64,000 bases of DNA, taken from NCBI GenBank assembly GCA_009869945.1, contig WIXG01000136.1, forward strand, positions 1 through 64,000. The letters run 5' to 3'. The notes beneath the pieces are model-generated. The model did no database searches. It had not been told where the DNA came from and saw only the letters and a list, made by a program, of their open reading frames with translations. Within the stretch, counting starts at the first letter, position 1; each line of letters begins with the position of its first letter. Below are positions 12,598 through 25,379 of this stretch, one piece after another. A program made the translations under genes and the position numbers. Origin of the DNA: Mesaphorura yosii. Taxonomy: Eukaryota; Arthropoda; Collembola; Poduromorpha; Tullbergiidae.

Positions 12598-15500
12598 CTG
12601 AAATCAAGTAGCAACATGGTTTGGTTAACGCAACACAAATAAAATCTAAAATCTATTCTAAAAGTGATCAAAAGTGAATTTCCAGAAGAGTGGCCACATT
12701 TATGTTGATTTGCGCAATTGTGAAAGTCACAAGCTGATGCGATCTTTACGTGATGGAATGCGATATACACCAAAAGGTCAGCATTTTGCTTGCCTTGAGA
12801 TTTTCGCACGTATTTGATGTTCTAACAAATCAAACTTGCCATGTTTGCAACATAGCTGCTCAAATAGGTTCCTCAGCGTTCCATCTGGCAAAATTATTTA
12901 TAGTATAATTTTATTTACATTTCATTACCTTGAGCTTAACTTGTGACTTCTCCTTTTGCTTCTTCTTTAACCTCTAAAGGGAGGAAGTTCTAACTTGTAA
13001 ATTAAGCAGATAGCCTCAGCCTGTCTCAAGGGAGCTTCCTTGTCAAGATCGTTGAATTTACTACTTCTCGAATGCAAAAGGCTTTACACATGTCTCCAGT
13101 AAAATAACACAGTTACACGCTATCAGATAGAATTTTGCAGAATTGGATAAATTTGTCACTGCCGCACATAAATACTGAATAACAAGAATTAAGTTACATT
13201 TATCATATTTGCAATTTGGCAATTTCATTTCCTCTTTCCTTACTCAACAACTTCTTCACCAATTCAAAATACGTCGACGTCAGTTGGAATCGTCAACCAT
13301 GAACGTAATACTACGTGAGCACTTTAATTCACAGTTTCAATTGATTACATCCAGCAGTGAAGTTTTGTAAGCACACTATTGAACTACTTTGACTGATAAT
13401 CGAATTAGCTAGACCGCAAATGCTGTCCTTTTGGATATCAAACCACGTTGCGCGACTCGATGGAAAATGTCCCAAACCTTTTTCACACACTATTCTCGAA
13501 TGCTAACTTGAGACGCAAGAAAACTTAGTTAACCTTCTCCTCGTCTTCGTATTTCATGCACGAATAAATTGTGGAATCAAAACAGCTCTCTCAAAACACG
13601 GGAAACGTTTCGCCGCAGTATGACATTTCCAGAGCGAAATAAGTCTTGCTCCTGCTTTACATATAATTTAAAATGATGGAAGGTTCAGCATGACTTAAGC
13701 ATGATATATGCTTAGCACTTCATGATTCATCAGTGTTGACATCGAACATATGATCTATCATTCTTAGTCGCAAAAAACTGTCCTGTTGTCTCGCATCTGG
13801 CGCAACTTTATTACGTCTTCAAGATTTTGCTTCGCGGTTAGGCGGTTATTAAAAACAAGCTGAGTTGACCTGACATGAGATAATTAATAATTACCGCAAA
13901 GTGGAGCATCACAATGATCAGTAGCACATTTCAGGGCCCAAAGTATTGCAATCACGATTTTATTAGTATTCTCAACGTCTAAACTAAACTTTTTTCATCC
14001 ATTTTAATATGCAAACATGTACGTGGTTGGCATATGGCGTGGCATATTGTCTCGGGGGACAACTCAAAATAATAAAGCCCAAGTCTTAGCTTCTTGTACA
14101 TGAATAAGCTACATTCTACGAAAAGTTCGTAATTCGCTGAAAGGAAAATGTGCATGCACAACGAGGCAATCGCACATAAAATATTGTTTATGGTAAAAAG
14201 TCTAGGACTTGAAATCTTGCCTCAAGTGAGTTGAATATGAAAAGGTTTGTGCCTGTCTTCACAGTGCTATTTTATAGGAATATTGCACATACTGTCTAAA
14301 GTAGGTTATGTGGACATTGAATTCAAATTATTCATCTTGGCCTGGCAACGGTAATAATGGCCGCAGCTAAAAAGATTCATTTTTTATTTAACTGTGCTAA
14401 AGATCACTCTCGTTCTGGAGTGTGTGAACAACACAGAAAGGACGCTTTTTGTACTTTCGTCTTTGAAGTATATTAATTTGTGCAGTCTACATCTGTGTCT
14501 ACACTTACTGACTATCAAATACAATTTCTTATCTCGGAAGAAGCCGTTAACTTTGTAACTGTAACGAAGTATCTCTCCAAGAAAATTGCTCTATTGCAAA
14601 AAACCAATGCATGTTGGGCCAATTCCAGTTTCTTCCAGAACTGCTGGCTTGTGACAGTTAACGCTATATGTACTGAGAGTAAATGTCCATAGAAGTGCTA
14701 TTACACTATTACACAATCAAATGCGATTTAGCCAAGGACAGAAAATGCGCATGTATACAGCTAAAAGAGTCCAGAAAATCCCTCCTCATGCCTTGAGTCT
14801 TGACAGACAGACACGAGAGTGGAAGCCGAAAGAAAAAAAAAGCACTTTCGAAAAATCTCTTTTGAAGTTGCGTACTTTGATATTTGATTCGGATCAAATT
14901 GCCATTTCCGCAGGTCTGTAGCACAACTGCAACGACGCCGAGGGAAAGACCCCAAAACGGAATATTTGATTAAGTTGTTGCACGGAGGGCATGAAACATG
15001 ATTACCGTAATATTGGAGTCGATCGAACAGTCATAAATTACATTACTCTGGCCTTAAATTACTTTTCGTCCTTTCCGTTTACCGTTTTCAATAATAAAAT
15101 TCTTAGGAAGTGATCAAAAATTCCTGCGGAATCAAATAATGAACTAACCGAGGCAGAAGCTGCGATAAACGAAACCCGAAGAATTCATGGAATAGGAAGC
15201 CATAATAATCTCCATTAGTTTGAGAAAGTATTTAAAATGTTGAGAGTTCCCGTATTCTATTTCTTGATGTACGCTTCCTGCTAAACGAGATGTTGTCCTA
15301 CACGTCCTAGCACGGCGCAAGATGCTTTATCGTTTAGGCTGCCTGTGCGTTGTAACCGACCACAACCCATAAACTACAAACGTCCTGCCAGCTCATAAAT
15401 TACACACACAGAGCGCATGGCTTTGCTACTGTCTTGAAAGACATAAAACACTCGTCAAGCCACCGAATCCTCACTCAAACGTATGCATGTGTGCAATGTC

Positions 15501-18500
15501 TGAGTTCTCACCTAAAGAAACAATTTGCAACAAGCGTGACTCAAACTACACAAGAAATAATTTCTCTGTAAGATGCGAAGTCGAAGAACCACAAATACAA
15601 AACAACAAACTGAATCCTTCAGAGAATTTTCCTACCATCTACTACCTGCCACGTCAACCCAAAGGGATTGGTAAAATTAAAAAGAAAGTACAGTGCACTT
15701 TCTTCCCGTGGCCTACGTGTGGGCAATGCATGAAAGACAGACTTGAGCTTTCTTTGGAAATCCGTTTCATCTCTTGCGTTGTCTAAATCCGCAGAAGAGC
15801 ATGTAGCATAAGGGAGATCAATTATAAACAACTAAAGTTACGAAAGAGCAATCCGAACGAGCGAGCGCAATTTGGACAATAGAGGCAAGCGTGGAAAGTG
15901 AAGCAGCTAGCACTCAAATAAACACTTCGCGAAAAGCAGGAAGGAACAAAGAGAGATTCAACAGCTCTCGCAATTTTCCATTACTTTACTTGCTACCGCG
16001 TCCACGAACGTTGTCAGTGAGGACGAACCAGACGACAGAGCTTTGCCTTTCTGTGAAAAGGCCCTTAATGGATTTCTAAAATTAATAATCTCATCCGCCG
16101 CGCAAGTAAAAAATTCCGTGCGGAGGCGAAGGAGGAGTGAATCCACTCGTCTCCGTGTTCGAATAGAAGACTAGGCACGAAATTAAAAACTGATTTCTTC
16201 AGAAGAATCGCAGAATCTTGCCATCAACTTTGGCCAACTTCGTCAGCGATCTTTGTACATTTCCAAGTACTCGCCTTCGCATTTTTGTGATTAATTTCCT
16301 TTGTATTTCACCGAAAATACCCCAAGTTTCATCAAGGCACATCGTACCCTTTCATCCGATCTTAAAATCAAACATGTCAGGAGCGAGAAAGACAGTCTAA
16401 GACGCTCGAAGTTGGTAATTGAATAACTTCTAAACTTTTGCGACCTAATTTGACTTTTGTCAGACAAACGTCCCATTGGGATTTAATCAAGTGCCACGAG
16501 CCAAGAACAAGATCTTGATTGAAGACAGCAATTGTCGAGAGTTTGAACTTTGGAGACTAGAAACTGTCATACTATTCTTGACAAACAACAGAAACAATGA
16601 CACAATTTGACCATTATCAGTCAGTCTTCACTTTGAGAATCAGTCCGTACGTGACCAGCTTCACTTCATTCAAGTATTGTCACAGAGTCAAGTCGACTGA
16701 TCTTCAGTTATGAAATTGAACTCAAAATATCAAGAGGTCATAGTTACCTTTACTACATTACGAGTCTTGTGCAATGATCTCAACTGAACTCAAACTCGGA
16801 CTCGCTAGACTGGCTAAAGTACAAAGACGCCAAGACTATCATTTAAATTAGCATTGATGCTGCTCATGAAACGTGGAGTCTCCAGAATTAACATCGAAGT
16901 TACCAATTCAGTGTACGACCATCAACAGATTTGCCAAGAAGCACTTGTCCAGCCGCTAGACGGGTCCGATTCTGACACACCTCATTCAGGAGCCATGAGA
17001 CTTTAGCAAGCTTGAGCTGTGACTAGTCGCCGAGCCCAATGCAATTATTCAATTCACACGCGGCACCAATATCCACAAAGATCATACCAATTTATTGACG
17101 TGAATGGTCAGTCTCCTCAAAGCGCAAGCATGAAGCATTTCAATTTTTGAGGTCACACACAGCTTTGAATTAATTCTCGAGTAGTAATTAATAAGCAATT
17201 TCATGATATGATAGAATTACTCCCAATTCACAAGTACAGGATCACTTGAAATGGAAATGTTCAAAGGTCATGAATATACTCATTGCAAAGGCGACTTGGT
17301 AGTCCAAAGGCCATCCTCAAAGAACTGAAGAACCCATGTCTGTGTCCACTGGTTGTCTACCATATTACGTAACGATGCTTATGAGCACAAGGAAATTGCA
17401 CTACTTGCAGACGTCTTTATCGTTTATCATAAATCAGGCTGTGATGTAAAATGAAGGAAAAGTTCTCCATACAAACAAATAAATCATCACAACATTCGCC
17501 ATTCGTGCACCTGTCCTCGAAAGTTACTACGTCGCTCGGGTCTAACTACCTAACGAGTTGCTGATTACGCGTATGGTGAAAGCTGTGAAGTTGCGAGTCG
17601 ATGATACGAATTGAAGAAGAGGCAGGCCACAGGAAGGAAAGCGAACTTTCACGAATGTGTATATTCACGAAACATGCGAACACGACATCGTATGCGTATG
17701 CTATGCTGAACTGATTGAAAGGGGCTCAATTAGTAAAAATGATACAAAATTACTTTCTCTCTTGTGAGTGCTTTGCGCTGAATAGGATCAAATGTGCGTA
17801 ATGCATTGTTTATGTCCTAGGTCTCGCTGTGCTTGTGTACTCGATCGCCATTGTCATTACTTTGCTATTCCGTCTGTATTTCGGATTACGTTACGAGAGA
17901 AAGCAAGAGGCCTGAAACAGAATTCAATCTCTTGTCTGAAATTACACGTGTTTACACTCTCCGTTGCCCCTTTATTGACGCTCTTTTACACACTTGAAAG
18001 CACCAAGCACGTCATTATCGTTTTATGAAAGCGAATGAATGGATCAATTTACTCTACAGGGCAGTAACGTCATATTTTTCAAAGAGCTCTAAAAACCTGA
18101 TGCAGAATATCTAGCTTGGCTGTTGGCTTTGCCCCACTACGCATGCATGCATGCGAATAATACCATGCCATGCTGCAAATGGAACAGGTGGAATTGTGAT
18201 TAGAGTTAAGTGCAACTGTAACTTTTGTTGCGGCACGGCCAGCCCGAAGCACTAACCTTTCGCTGAGGCAGACGTAGAGACTGCTATCAATTTCTTCACT
18301 TTACAAGAACGATGACGGCACGCACTGCGAATTTGGATTTCGTATGATTTAATGAATCAATACTACTTGTAAATGTAAATGCGATTGTAATCTGAGACGA
18401 GCTTCCAAGTCGGTTGCGCGTTGCGGTTTGTTTACGATTCAGTTTGATCTTGAAGAATTGATGAGCGTGATTGCGATTATGTATGTGCTGAGGAATCACT

Positions 18501-20169
18501 GAATAATTCGACTATAATGAAGCAATAAGTCAACGTCAGCCTTTTGCGTGCTGCTCGTTCGACAAGAACTGGGTACTGGAGCCCACAATTTATTACGCAG
18601 CTGTCTTTGTGCTTTGCAGTTTGCGTCGCATTCAATATTTGAAGGCTGTAATTAAACAACAATCACGATCATGGCTGGGACGACGTGGCGTCGCGTCGTG
18701 GTCATTTAGCTGTGCGCCTTCCTATCCCATAACTACAACTAGTACCCGAACTCATGCGGTGCAAATTTTTACCTAATATTCACATTCCTCTGTGGATTAA
18801 CTTGTTTTTTTAGTTCATTCATTCAATAGCTCGAATTCCAGCTCACAGTCCACAATCCCTTATTTTCGAGTTCGTAGAAAATTACGCTTATTAATAGTAC
18901 GTCAACAGTTGTTACACCTTCGCAGCCCCTCACGTCACCGTGTAATTCTTAAAATAATGTAAAGGAATGCAAAGAATGCTGCAATGAAGAAATGGCCACT
19001 TGACCACCTTGTTTTGTACGTACCTTTCAGTAGCAGCCGCGACTCTTAGATTGGAATTAGTTCCGGACCCACTGATTAATGAGTGCGGCGATTTCAATGC
19101 GGATTCGTGATGGACAGCAGCCACTTATCACTGGGACTGAAGTTCTGAATCGAATTTATCACTTTGTCGGAGCAAACTAAATGCAAACACGGCGTCAAAT
19201 CTTTTGTTTCTTAAAGTCAAAGTTCCTTCTCTCCTTCCCGATCAGAAAATGAGTGGTCGCACTGTTTTCGGTGATGACTTTATGTCGTGAGTCTGCATCG
19301 CCTGCGTTGACAATTCTCAGAATAATGTATTTTTGAAATTGGCGAACGCAGTCCTTTGAGTTTACGTTTGCCGAGCTGATTCTGCAAAAGTTAACGTTGC
19401 GCGTCAAAATGTGTGAATGAATCATTCACTGCAAACGTAAATCGAGTCTGATGATGCTGTCAGGAAACAATTATATCTCGCACCTGAAGTGAAACACGTA
19501 CTACTTTGGCTATGTGTGCAACAAAATGCAATAATACGAACCATTATTGTGTAAGTACCATCATCATCAGCTTGGATTACTTGTTTTGTTCGAACTCTAA
19601 TGGCAAAACGGCAAAAGCTGTGTATTTTACGATGGGAGATGTTGACGATACAAAATATGCTGAGACTCTGAGCAGTACTTCATACGATGCAATACTCTTT
19701 ACTTTTGAATCCCGACCTCCTCCGATACTCTTGTTTTATCCTTCAGGCCATTGCTATTCATCCGAACTAGAACTACCATTACGCAGACTCTCCCAAGCAG
19801 TGAGCATATACGGTTAAGTGAAACACTACATGGACGATAACTTGAGAATTGCCTTGCTTCTGCTCAAGCTCCAATGTTAGATAGTTCAGCATAGGTAGCT
19901 ACTCTATATTCTCTTCACTCCGCCGTGGTACTTTGTTCAGATGCGCCAAAGTTTCACACGCGTTACTTTAGTTGTAAGTTAACCTTTATTATCATCAGCA
20001 CAAATCTTAAGTATTGATCATTAATGAATACATAAAGGTGAATTGACAGTTTCTGTTGCATTAAACAAGTAAGATCTCTTACGGCAAAATTATTTTGAGT
20101 AGCCACTAATTCAGCTATTCTTATGTCTATCATGTTTACATCTCTTTTACAGCTTACAACCAATCAAAT
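12598..20169. other. Gene-poor stretch of about 7.5 kb
   Basis: I find no coding region, tRNA or convincing mobile element here. The open frames are short, lack domains and overlap on both strands. The left side is probably the 5' UTR intron and promoter of kurtz. The right end contains the 3' UTR of CENP-I, with an AATAAA on the minus strand at 19985-19990, about 180 bases past its stop codon. The middle of the stretch is unexplained. Confidence 0.5.
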
Positions 20170-23144
20170 TCATTTAAATAGGCAGCCGGATGCTTCAAGG
20201 AAGTCCACAACATTTGGCGCATCCACTTTCAGCTTCTGCTTATTAAATACAACTGTTTTCTTGGCCTCTTCACGATATTTCTCGAGACAACCGATGTTGT
20301 AGGCGTTTAGTGAAGACAACGTCTCAAGTATTTTGTTTCTAATCTCGGAAAATATTTGTGACCCTTTCCCAGTCTCCTGCATTTCTTGTTTCTCGTACAA
20401 TCGTAGTTCTTGCTTGAACAGTTGTGTCAACCCAGAAGATCCAAGTTCATTCGTAAAGAAATTTTCGACCTCTGCTTTCTGCTTATTCATGGACGGGGAT
20501 AAAGTTTGAACTGAACGTTGAAAGGCAAGGCACCTTTCAAAACAACAGAAAGCGAGGTGTTATCTTTCGTTTGTGCTCAGTGCTTGTACTGATAAGGTTG
20601 AACTTACGATTTTTGCAACTTGCAAAAACTATCCATTACAGGAACAGAATCAGAAAGTACCACCATCCACCATAAAACCAAGGGCGGATAAGGTTCAAAG
20701 GACAGCGAAATTTTGGTCTTCACTATAGTCTGAATGACCTGGTAAGATTTGCAATTTGAAATTAAGAGACCAGCATTAAATGTATTTCTACTATGCCTCT
20801 ACTTACATCATTGTAACATTTGCAGAACATAAGAAGTAGCTCTGCATGTGCACCTATCCGTTCGTCCAGGTCGGCGTATTTGCATATGATTGAATTCATG
20901 AACTCAATCAACTGCTGCAGGGCGGGTTCCAGAGATTGATCATCCACTACTTCTTTGACCCAACGAACAGCAATTTTGTTCAATGCTTCCCATATTGGGA
21001 TTCTGTATTCATCACCTGCGTCGAGGATGAAACTCTCCAATGTTTCAAGCACATACTCAAACCCATCTGTTTCAGTAAAGAGTTACGGGATCGTTTGCAA
21101 CTGAAAGTGATATACAGTAGGAAGAGAAGAGTTGTCTTGCTTAGCGAAGCTTTACCTTCGAAGTCGATTGCACTCATGAACGACAGCAGCGTGATTACTT
21201 CATGTCTACAAAACTGGCCGTCCCAAGAAAGAAAGTAGTTTGGTAACCAACTATTAACTGCAGCCAGACTTTTGTCCATTAAGGCAGTAACTTCGACACA
21301 CTTTTCAAGGATAAACTTGTACTGGTGCAGGCTTTTCTTATCCGGCTCATTAAATCCTACAGTCACATGATTCCACTTCTTTTTATGTCCTGCCATACAA
21401 AAAGTTAAAAAAACTCTTGATTGGGCTTACGATGATGAAAAATAAGTGCCACCCAAGTGTTGAATGCCTCCACGGCCTCTGGATCATTAGCTATTAGGAA
21501 AACATTGTTTGGTGTGAGTATGGCTGAGCGTACGATGTCCATTTTACCCAATTTCATTACGCTGAAAACAAAAGGAGTTTGAAATTCGAAATTTCCATTC
21601 CACTTTTTAAAATTGCCACTAATGAAAAAAAGGTTTTGAGGAGTCCAAAGAATTGACGTACTTGTCGCGATTATACAGGTTCGTGTCTATCATTCCAAAC
21701 TGAAACTCTGGGAAAACTAAACACCGGGGGTCCATCATAGCTTCCTCCTTGTCCGCCGATTCTTCCCTGAAGAACAATTGGCTGTTGTGAATGTGATCGT
21801 TAGCTAAACGAGCTTTAGCCTCATAAAGCCGTTTGCGGAAACTTGGATCAATCTCGGCTTTCCTGCCCCAGCTCTTGAATGTCATTCCTGCCAGATCATT
21901 TGGAACTAGGTGTGGTCGAATGTCTTTGTAGTATCTGTAACAGTGTAACAGAGGAAGGATAAAAGTTAATGAGCGCAGAAATTACTACTACTGTAAAAGA
22001 CAGCCTTCGAACTTTATGAAACCCTTCAGTTTTTCCTTCTTCTCCAGTTTAACGTTTCACAAAGTTATAATGTTATTCATTATTGGCTAAATACGGCCGT
22101 GGTTCATGCTTCCACGTAATGCAACAATAAATTATTTATATGACTAATAAGATTACCTTAGAAGGAGGTGAAGTCTATGACGCGAGGACGGTGAAATATC
22201 CTTTGTAAGCATGTCTAGCAGATCTAGTATGTGGCATCGCTGAATAAGGAATGAACTGCTGATTTGAGTTAAAAGCCGACACGTCCATGTAAGCTATCAA
22301 GAGAAGACATCATTTTACCAAGCTTTATGGCCGCATCTTTTTTATAGTAAGCACAGAAATTTTGGCAAATTGGCATTCTTACCAGAGTTTGGTGGGTGTG
22401 AAGGGTGAATAGGAAGCCAAATATTAAATGCCGCCGGAAGATTTTAGATGACAGGAGATCATACTCCAGTACACCTATCAATTTGAAGAAATCTAATAGC
22501 AACAAATTCAGTATTTATCAGTGTGGTATGCACCTACTAACCATTTAGATATTCAAGTAATGTCTTAGTAGTTCTCATGTGCATTGGAACCATTTTGTCA
22601 ATTCTCACTATCCACTCTATGATGTTTTCGACGAAAATGTCCTGTAACATCTCTTTGCGTGGAACCATACAAAATATAAGCGCTTTTCTATGTTTTGCCA
22701 GCATCTTGAGGCCCACGTTAGCACTGGTGACAATTTCCCACAACAAATCAATTTCATTTTGCGTGAGTCCATGCATGCCTGCCTGGTTCCCAACTACTTC
22801 AATTATTTGCGTCCATGAGCAATTAAACTTGATGGCCTTTTTTAGCCTCCTTCGTTCTGCCTCCGTTTTTGCCCTGCTAACTTTCCTGAATGCTGGAAAA
22901 GGCAACAAGCAACATTTTATAATATTGCATTATTTGCTGACGACGTAGGAATTCTTTAATTCTTATTTGTCTTTCAATTACCGATTACGAGTGATTTAAG
23001 TTGTTCCCAAGCTTCTTCTAGCGAAATATTTATGTCACCCGTCGCTCTAATGCTATCGTTCATCTGGTCTTCCTCGTCGTCGTCTTCTTCATTTTCGGTT
23101 TCAGGATCAGGATCTCGCGGCCGTCTTGTGGCAGTCCCGGGCAT
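20170..23144 (-). CDS. CENPI: Centromere protein I (CENP-I, Mis6 family)
   Basis: Ten exons: 23144-22982, 22892-22542, 22474-22383, 22239-22157, 21934-21662, 21561-21431, 21389-21156, 21066-20807, 20738-20608, 20533-20170. They join in phase to 693 residues; the human protein has 756. Matches to CENP-I in order are GLTQNEIDLLWEIV, FGFLFTLH, KKKWNHVTV, then LPNYFLSWDGQFCRHEVITL (the human protein has a similar LPLWDGLCCRSQFLQL block) and the strand-rich FEPYPPLVLWWMVVLSDS. CENP-I is a helical-repeat protein of the CENP-H/I/K/M group in the inner kinetochore, which links CENP-A chromatin to the outer kinetochore. The N-terminus is acidic and disordered. The junction after residue 202 is uncertain, because reading on past the 22383 donor stays open and also resembles the family. 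Family assignment rests on block similarity and order, not a search. Confidence 0.8.
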
Positions 23145-23756
23145 GGCAGTAACAGTACTGACTATTTTGACTCTTTACCTACATAGACCATTACCACCAA
23201 TACATTTTCAATCCAATCACAGTATTTGCGATATTCATAACTCCATAAATAAAAGATCCAAATAACGTAATATCTCATCTTACTCCACGGCCTTATCCAC
23301 AACAATACATAAGTATGATCGCGCCGAGAAGGCCAAGTAAACGCCAGTCACACTAAAGTATATTACTCCTAATTGTATATTTCTTGGTAGATGCGTTGTC
23401 TTGTTCGGCCTGCCACTATCATTAGATATCAGATAATTAACTTTCACTCTTCGCTGCAAGACTGCAATTGCAATAACTGTCGAATTCCATCCGTTTGCAG
23501 TTTTGCTTCGCCGTTTGTTATTACTAACATCCCGCCATCAATATGAAACAAAGCAAAAAACTGGTCGTGTGTGCCTTGTCATGGCACTTTGTCTCACTTC
23601 GCTTTGCATCGCCGTCCACAATGACCATGAACGCAATTTAATTCCGATCCATAATTCTGCAAATGTACTTCGTACCGTTAACAAATGTTGCGTTTATTTA
23701 ATTTTGTGGAAGATGAGTACGTACTCGCGATTACATTGCATTGCATTAGAATGATT
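23145..23756 (-). other. SRA1 3' UTR and CENP-I upstream region
   Basis: Contains an AATAAA on the minus strand at 23693-23698, about 60 bases after the SRA1 stop, so SRA1 probably ends there. The rest, about 550 bases, must hold the CENP-I promoter and 5' UTR. No further gene is seen. Confidence 0.5.
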
Positions 23757-24721
23757 TTAATGAACAGTTTGTTCTTGCTGCTGCTGTTGCATGGTTAATA
23801 GCACCCTTGTCACATTCCTTAAAGCCAAAATCCATGAACTATGCTGAGACATGTAGTCCTGTCCAATCAGCATCTGAATCCTGTCAGCCTCCGTGTAATC
23901 TCTCGAATCTATGCAGTTTGTGAGTTGTCCCAATTGCATCTTCAATTTGTCCTCAACGTTGCTCCAATTTGCCGCCAGCATGTCCAATCTGTTGTGGACT
24001 TCCTGCTTTTGTGACACCTATTAGATAGCATGAGGATATATTTTAGTGCCCATTTTTCTGGAAGAATTGTCGACAAGTCAACGACTGACCTCCAATGTAG
24101 AATCGTCGACAGATCTTCTCAAGCTACTCAAAATGTGGTCTTTTGAACCCTGCACTGCCTGCACTCCTGTAATTTCTTTGAAATTCAGAGATTCTTGCAC
24201 CTGAACGTCACCTCCCGCAGCAATAGGTGAATAGGGGCTAAAACTAACATTGGTCGTTGGTATAAATTGGCTCGGAGGAAGTACGTAAGGCCCCTGTTGT
24301 GGAAGCGAGGAGACAGAAGCTGATGGAAGTTGTGACTGTTCTGGCATCATCATTGGTTGATACATGGAGTTTGGATTCGTTGCTGGTGACGAAAGTGGAA
24401 ATGCCACTCGCTTGTTCAACTTGGTAACTCCAGACGGTCTTGCACCAGCACCAGCAAGCATCGGCGGATCGTTCCAAGCTCGCTCATGATTTCCTGATTT
24501 GACAAAACGCGTGCCATGAATTATTATTGACCACGATGATGGCCGATCGACTTGCACAACAGCTATAAGTCATGCCACAATGCAAAAGCCTTACCTGGAG
24601 CGATCATCAGAGGCATTTGTATTTGCTTTGATTTGTCGACATCACAGTTGACAAAATTCGGCGGGGGCATTGACGGTGGTGGTTGCGGCTGGTACGGTGG
24701 CTGGTTAAAAGGATCACTCAT
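23757..24721 (-). CDS. SRA1: Steroid receptor RNA activator protein (SRA1)
   Basis: Three exons, 24721-24595, 24493-24090 and 24017-23757, give 263 residues; the human protein has about 236. The N-terminal part is proline-rich and leads into GNHERAWNDPPML, the conserved GNKERGWNDPP motif of SRA1 proteins, here split by intron 1. A low-complexity proline, serine and glutamine linker follows. The last exon encodes the helical SRA1 domain, including an RLDMLAANWSNVEDKLKMQL segment that matches the RLALLQEQW type of helix in vertebrates. The C-terminus ends in a glutamine tract. Family members act as transcription co-regulators, and in vertebrates the same locus also makes a non-coding RNA. It sits just upstream of CENP-I on the same strand. 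Confidence 0.9.
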
Positions 24722-25379
24722 ATTGATATCTGACTTGAGTTGAATATAATCACTTTTAGGCTAGGACTAGGACCAAGAAAAGAGGTATTTCTGCTTTTCT
24801 GGCTTTTATATGCACTCCTAATAGCACCAGCTGATTATGACAGCAGAGTTGACGAGAATGGAGGAGTATTTGCTATCCTTAAGATCAACTGCAGCAAGTC
24901 TTTATTAAGCTTTATTTTTAAATCTTTATATCGCCTACCTGACTGTCATCTGGCCATGGTTAAAAGATTTTCGCGTCAAGGCCTTTTTTACTTTGGTACA
25001 AAAGTGAGTGAGTTGGCCTCTCATTGAATTTTGCCACTTCTTCAGCAGGATTGTAGAACAAATGTTACTGCTTGGTTTCAGTGAATGCTACTAAACTTGT
25101 ATCAATTCCGTGCATTTCATCTCTGTTTACGAGCTTTGTTGCAATGTAAGACTGATTAACGAGTAAGGACCATTAACAGTGAGCTCTAGTGAGCTCAGCA
25201 GTCAGGTGTAAGCCAAATGGATTTTAATGTGCATGGAATAGCAGCGGTCGAGCTTCAGAAGCATGCATCGAAGTATCAGTTTAACATAATAAATTCTTTA
25301 ATGTTCAATACGGTTAAAACAGTGTGGTTGCATTCAACACTTTATTTCATCAAAGCACAAGTTAAAACTCCTGACTAAC
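24722..25379. other. Spacer between SRA1 and the aminopeptidase
   Basis: The left side is the SRA1 promoter and 5' UTR. The right side holds the aminopeptidase 3' end, with AATAAA on the minus strand at 25341-25346, about 34 bases after its stop codon. No gene is seen. Confidence 0.5.

Noticed and set aside
15487-15831. Frames of 70-99 codons in the gene-poor block
   Set aside because: No homology-like motifs, overlap on opposite strands, and no splice partners found.
19506-19817. 103-codon plus-strand frame near the CENP-I 3' end
   Set aside because: No recognisable domain and no supporting splice sites.
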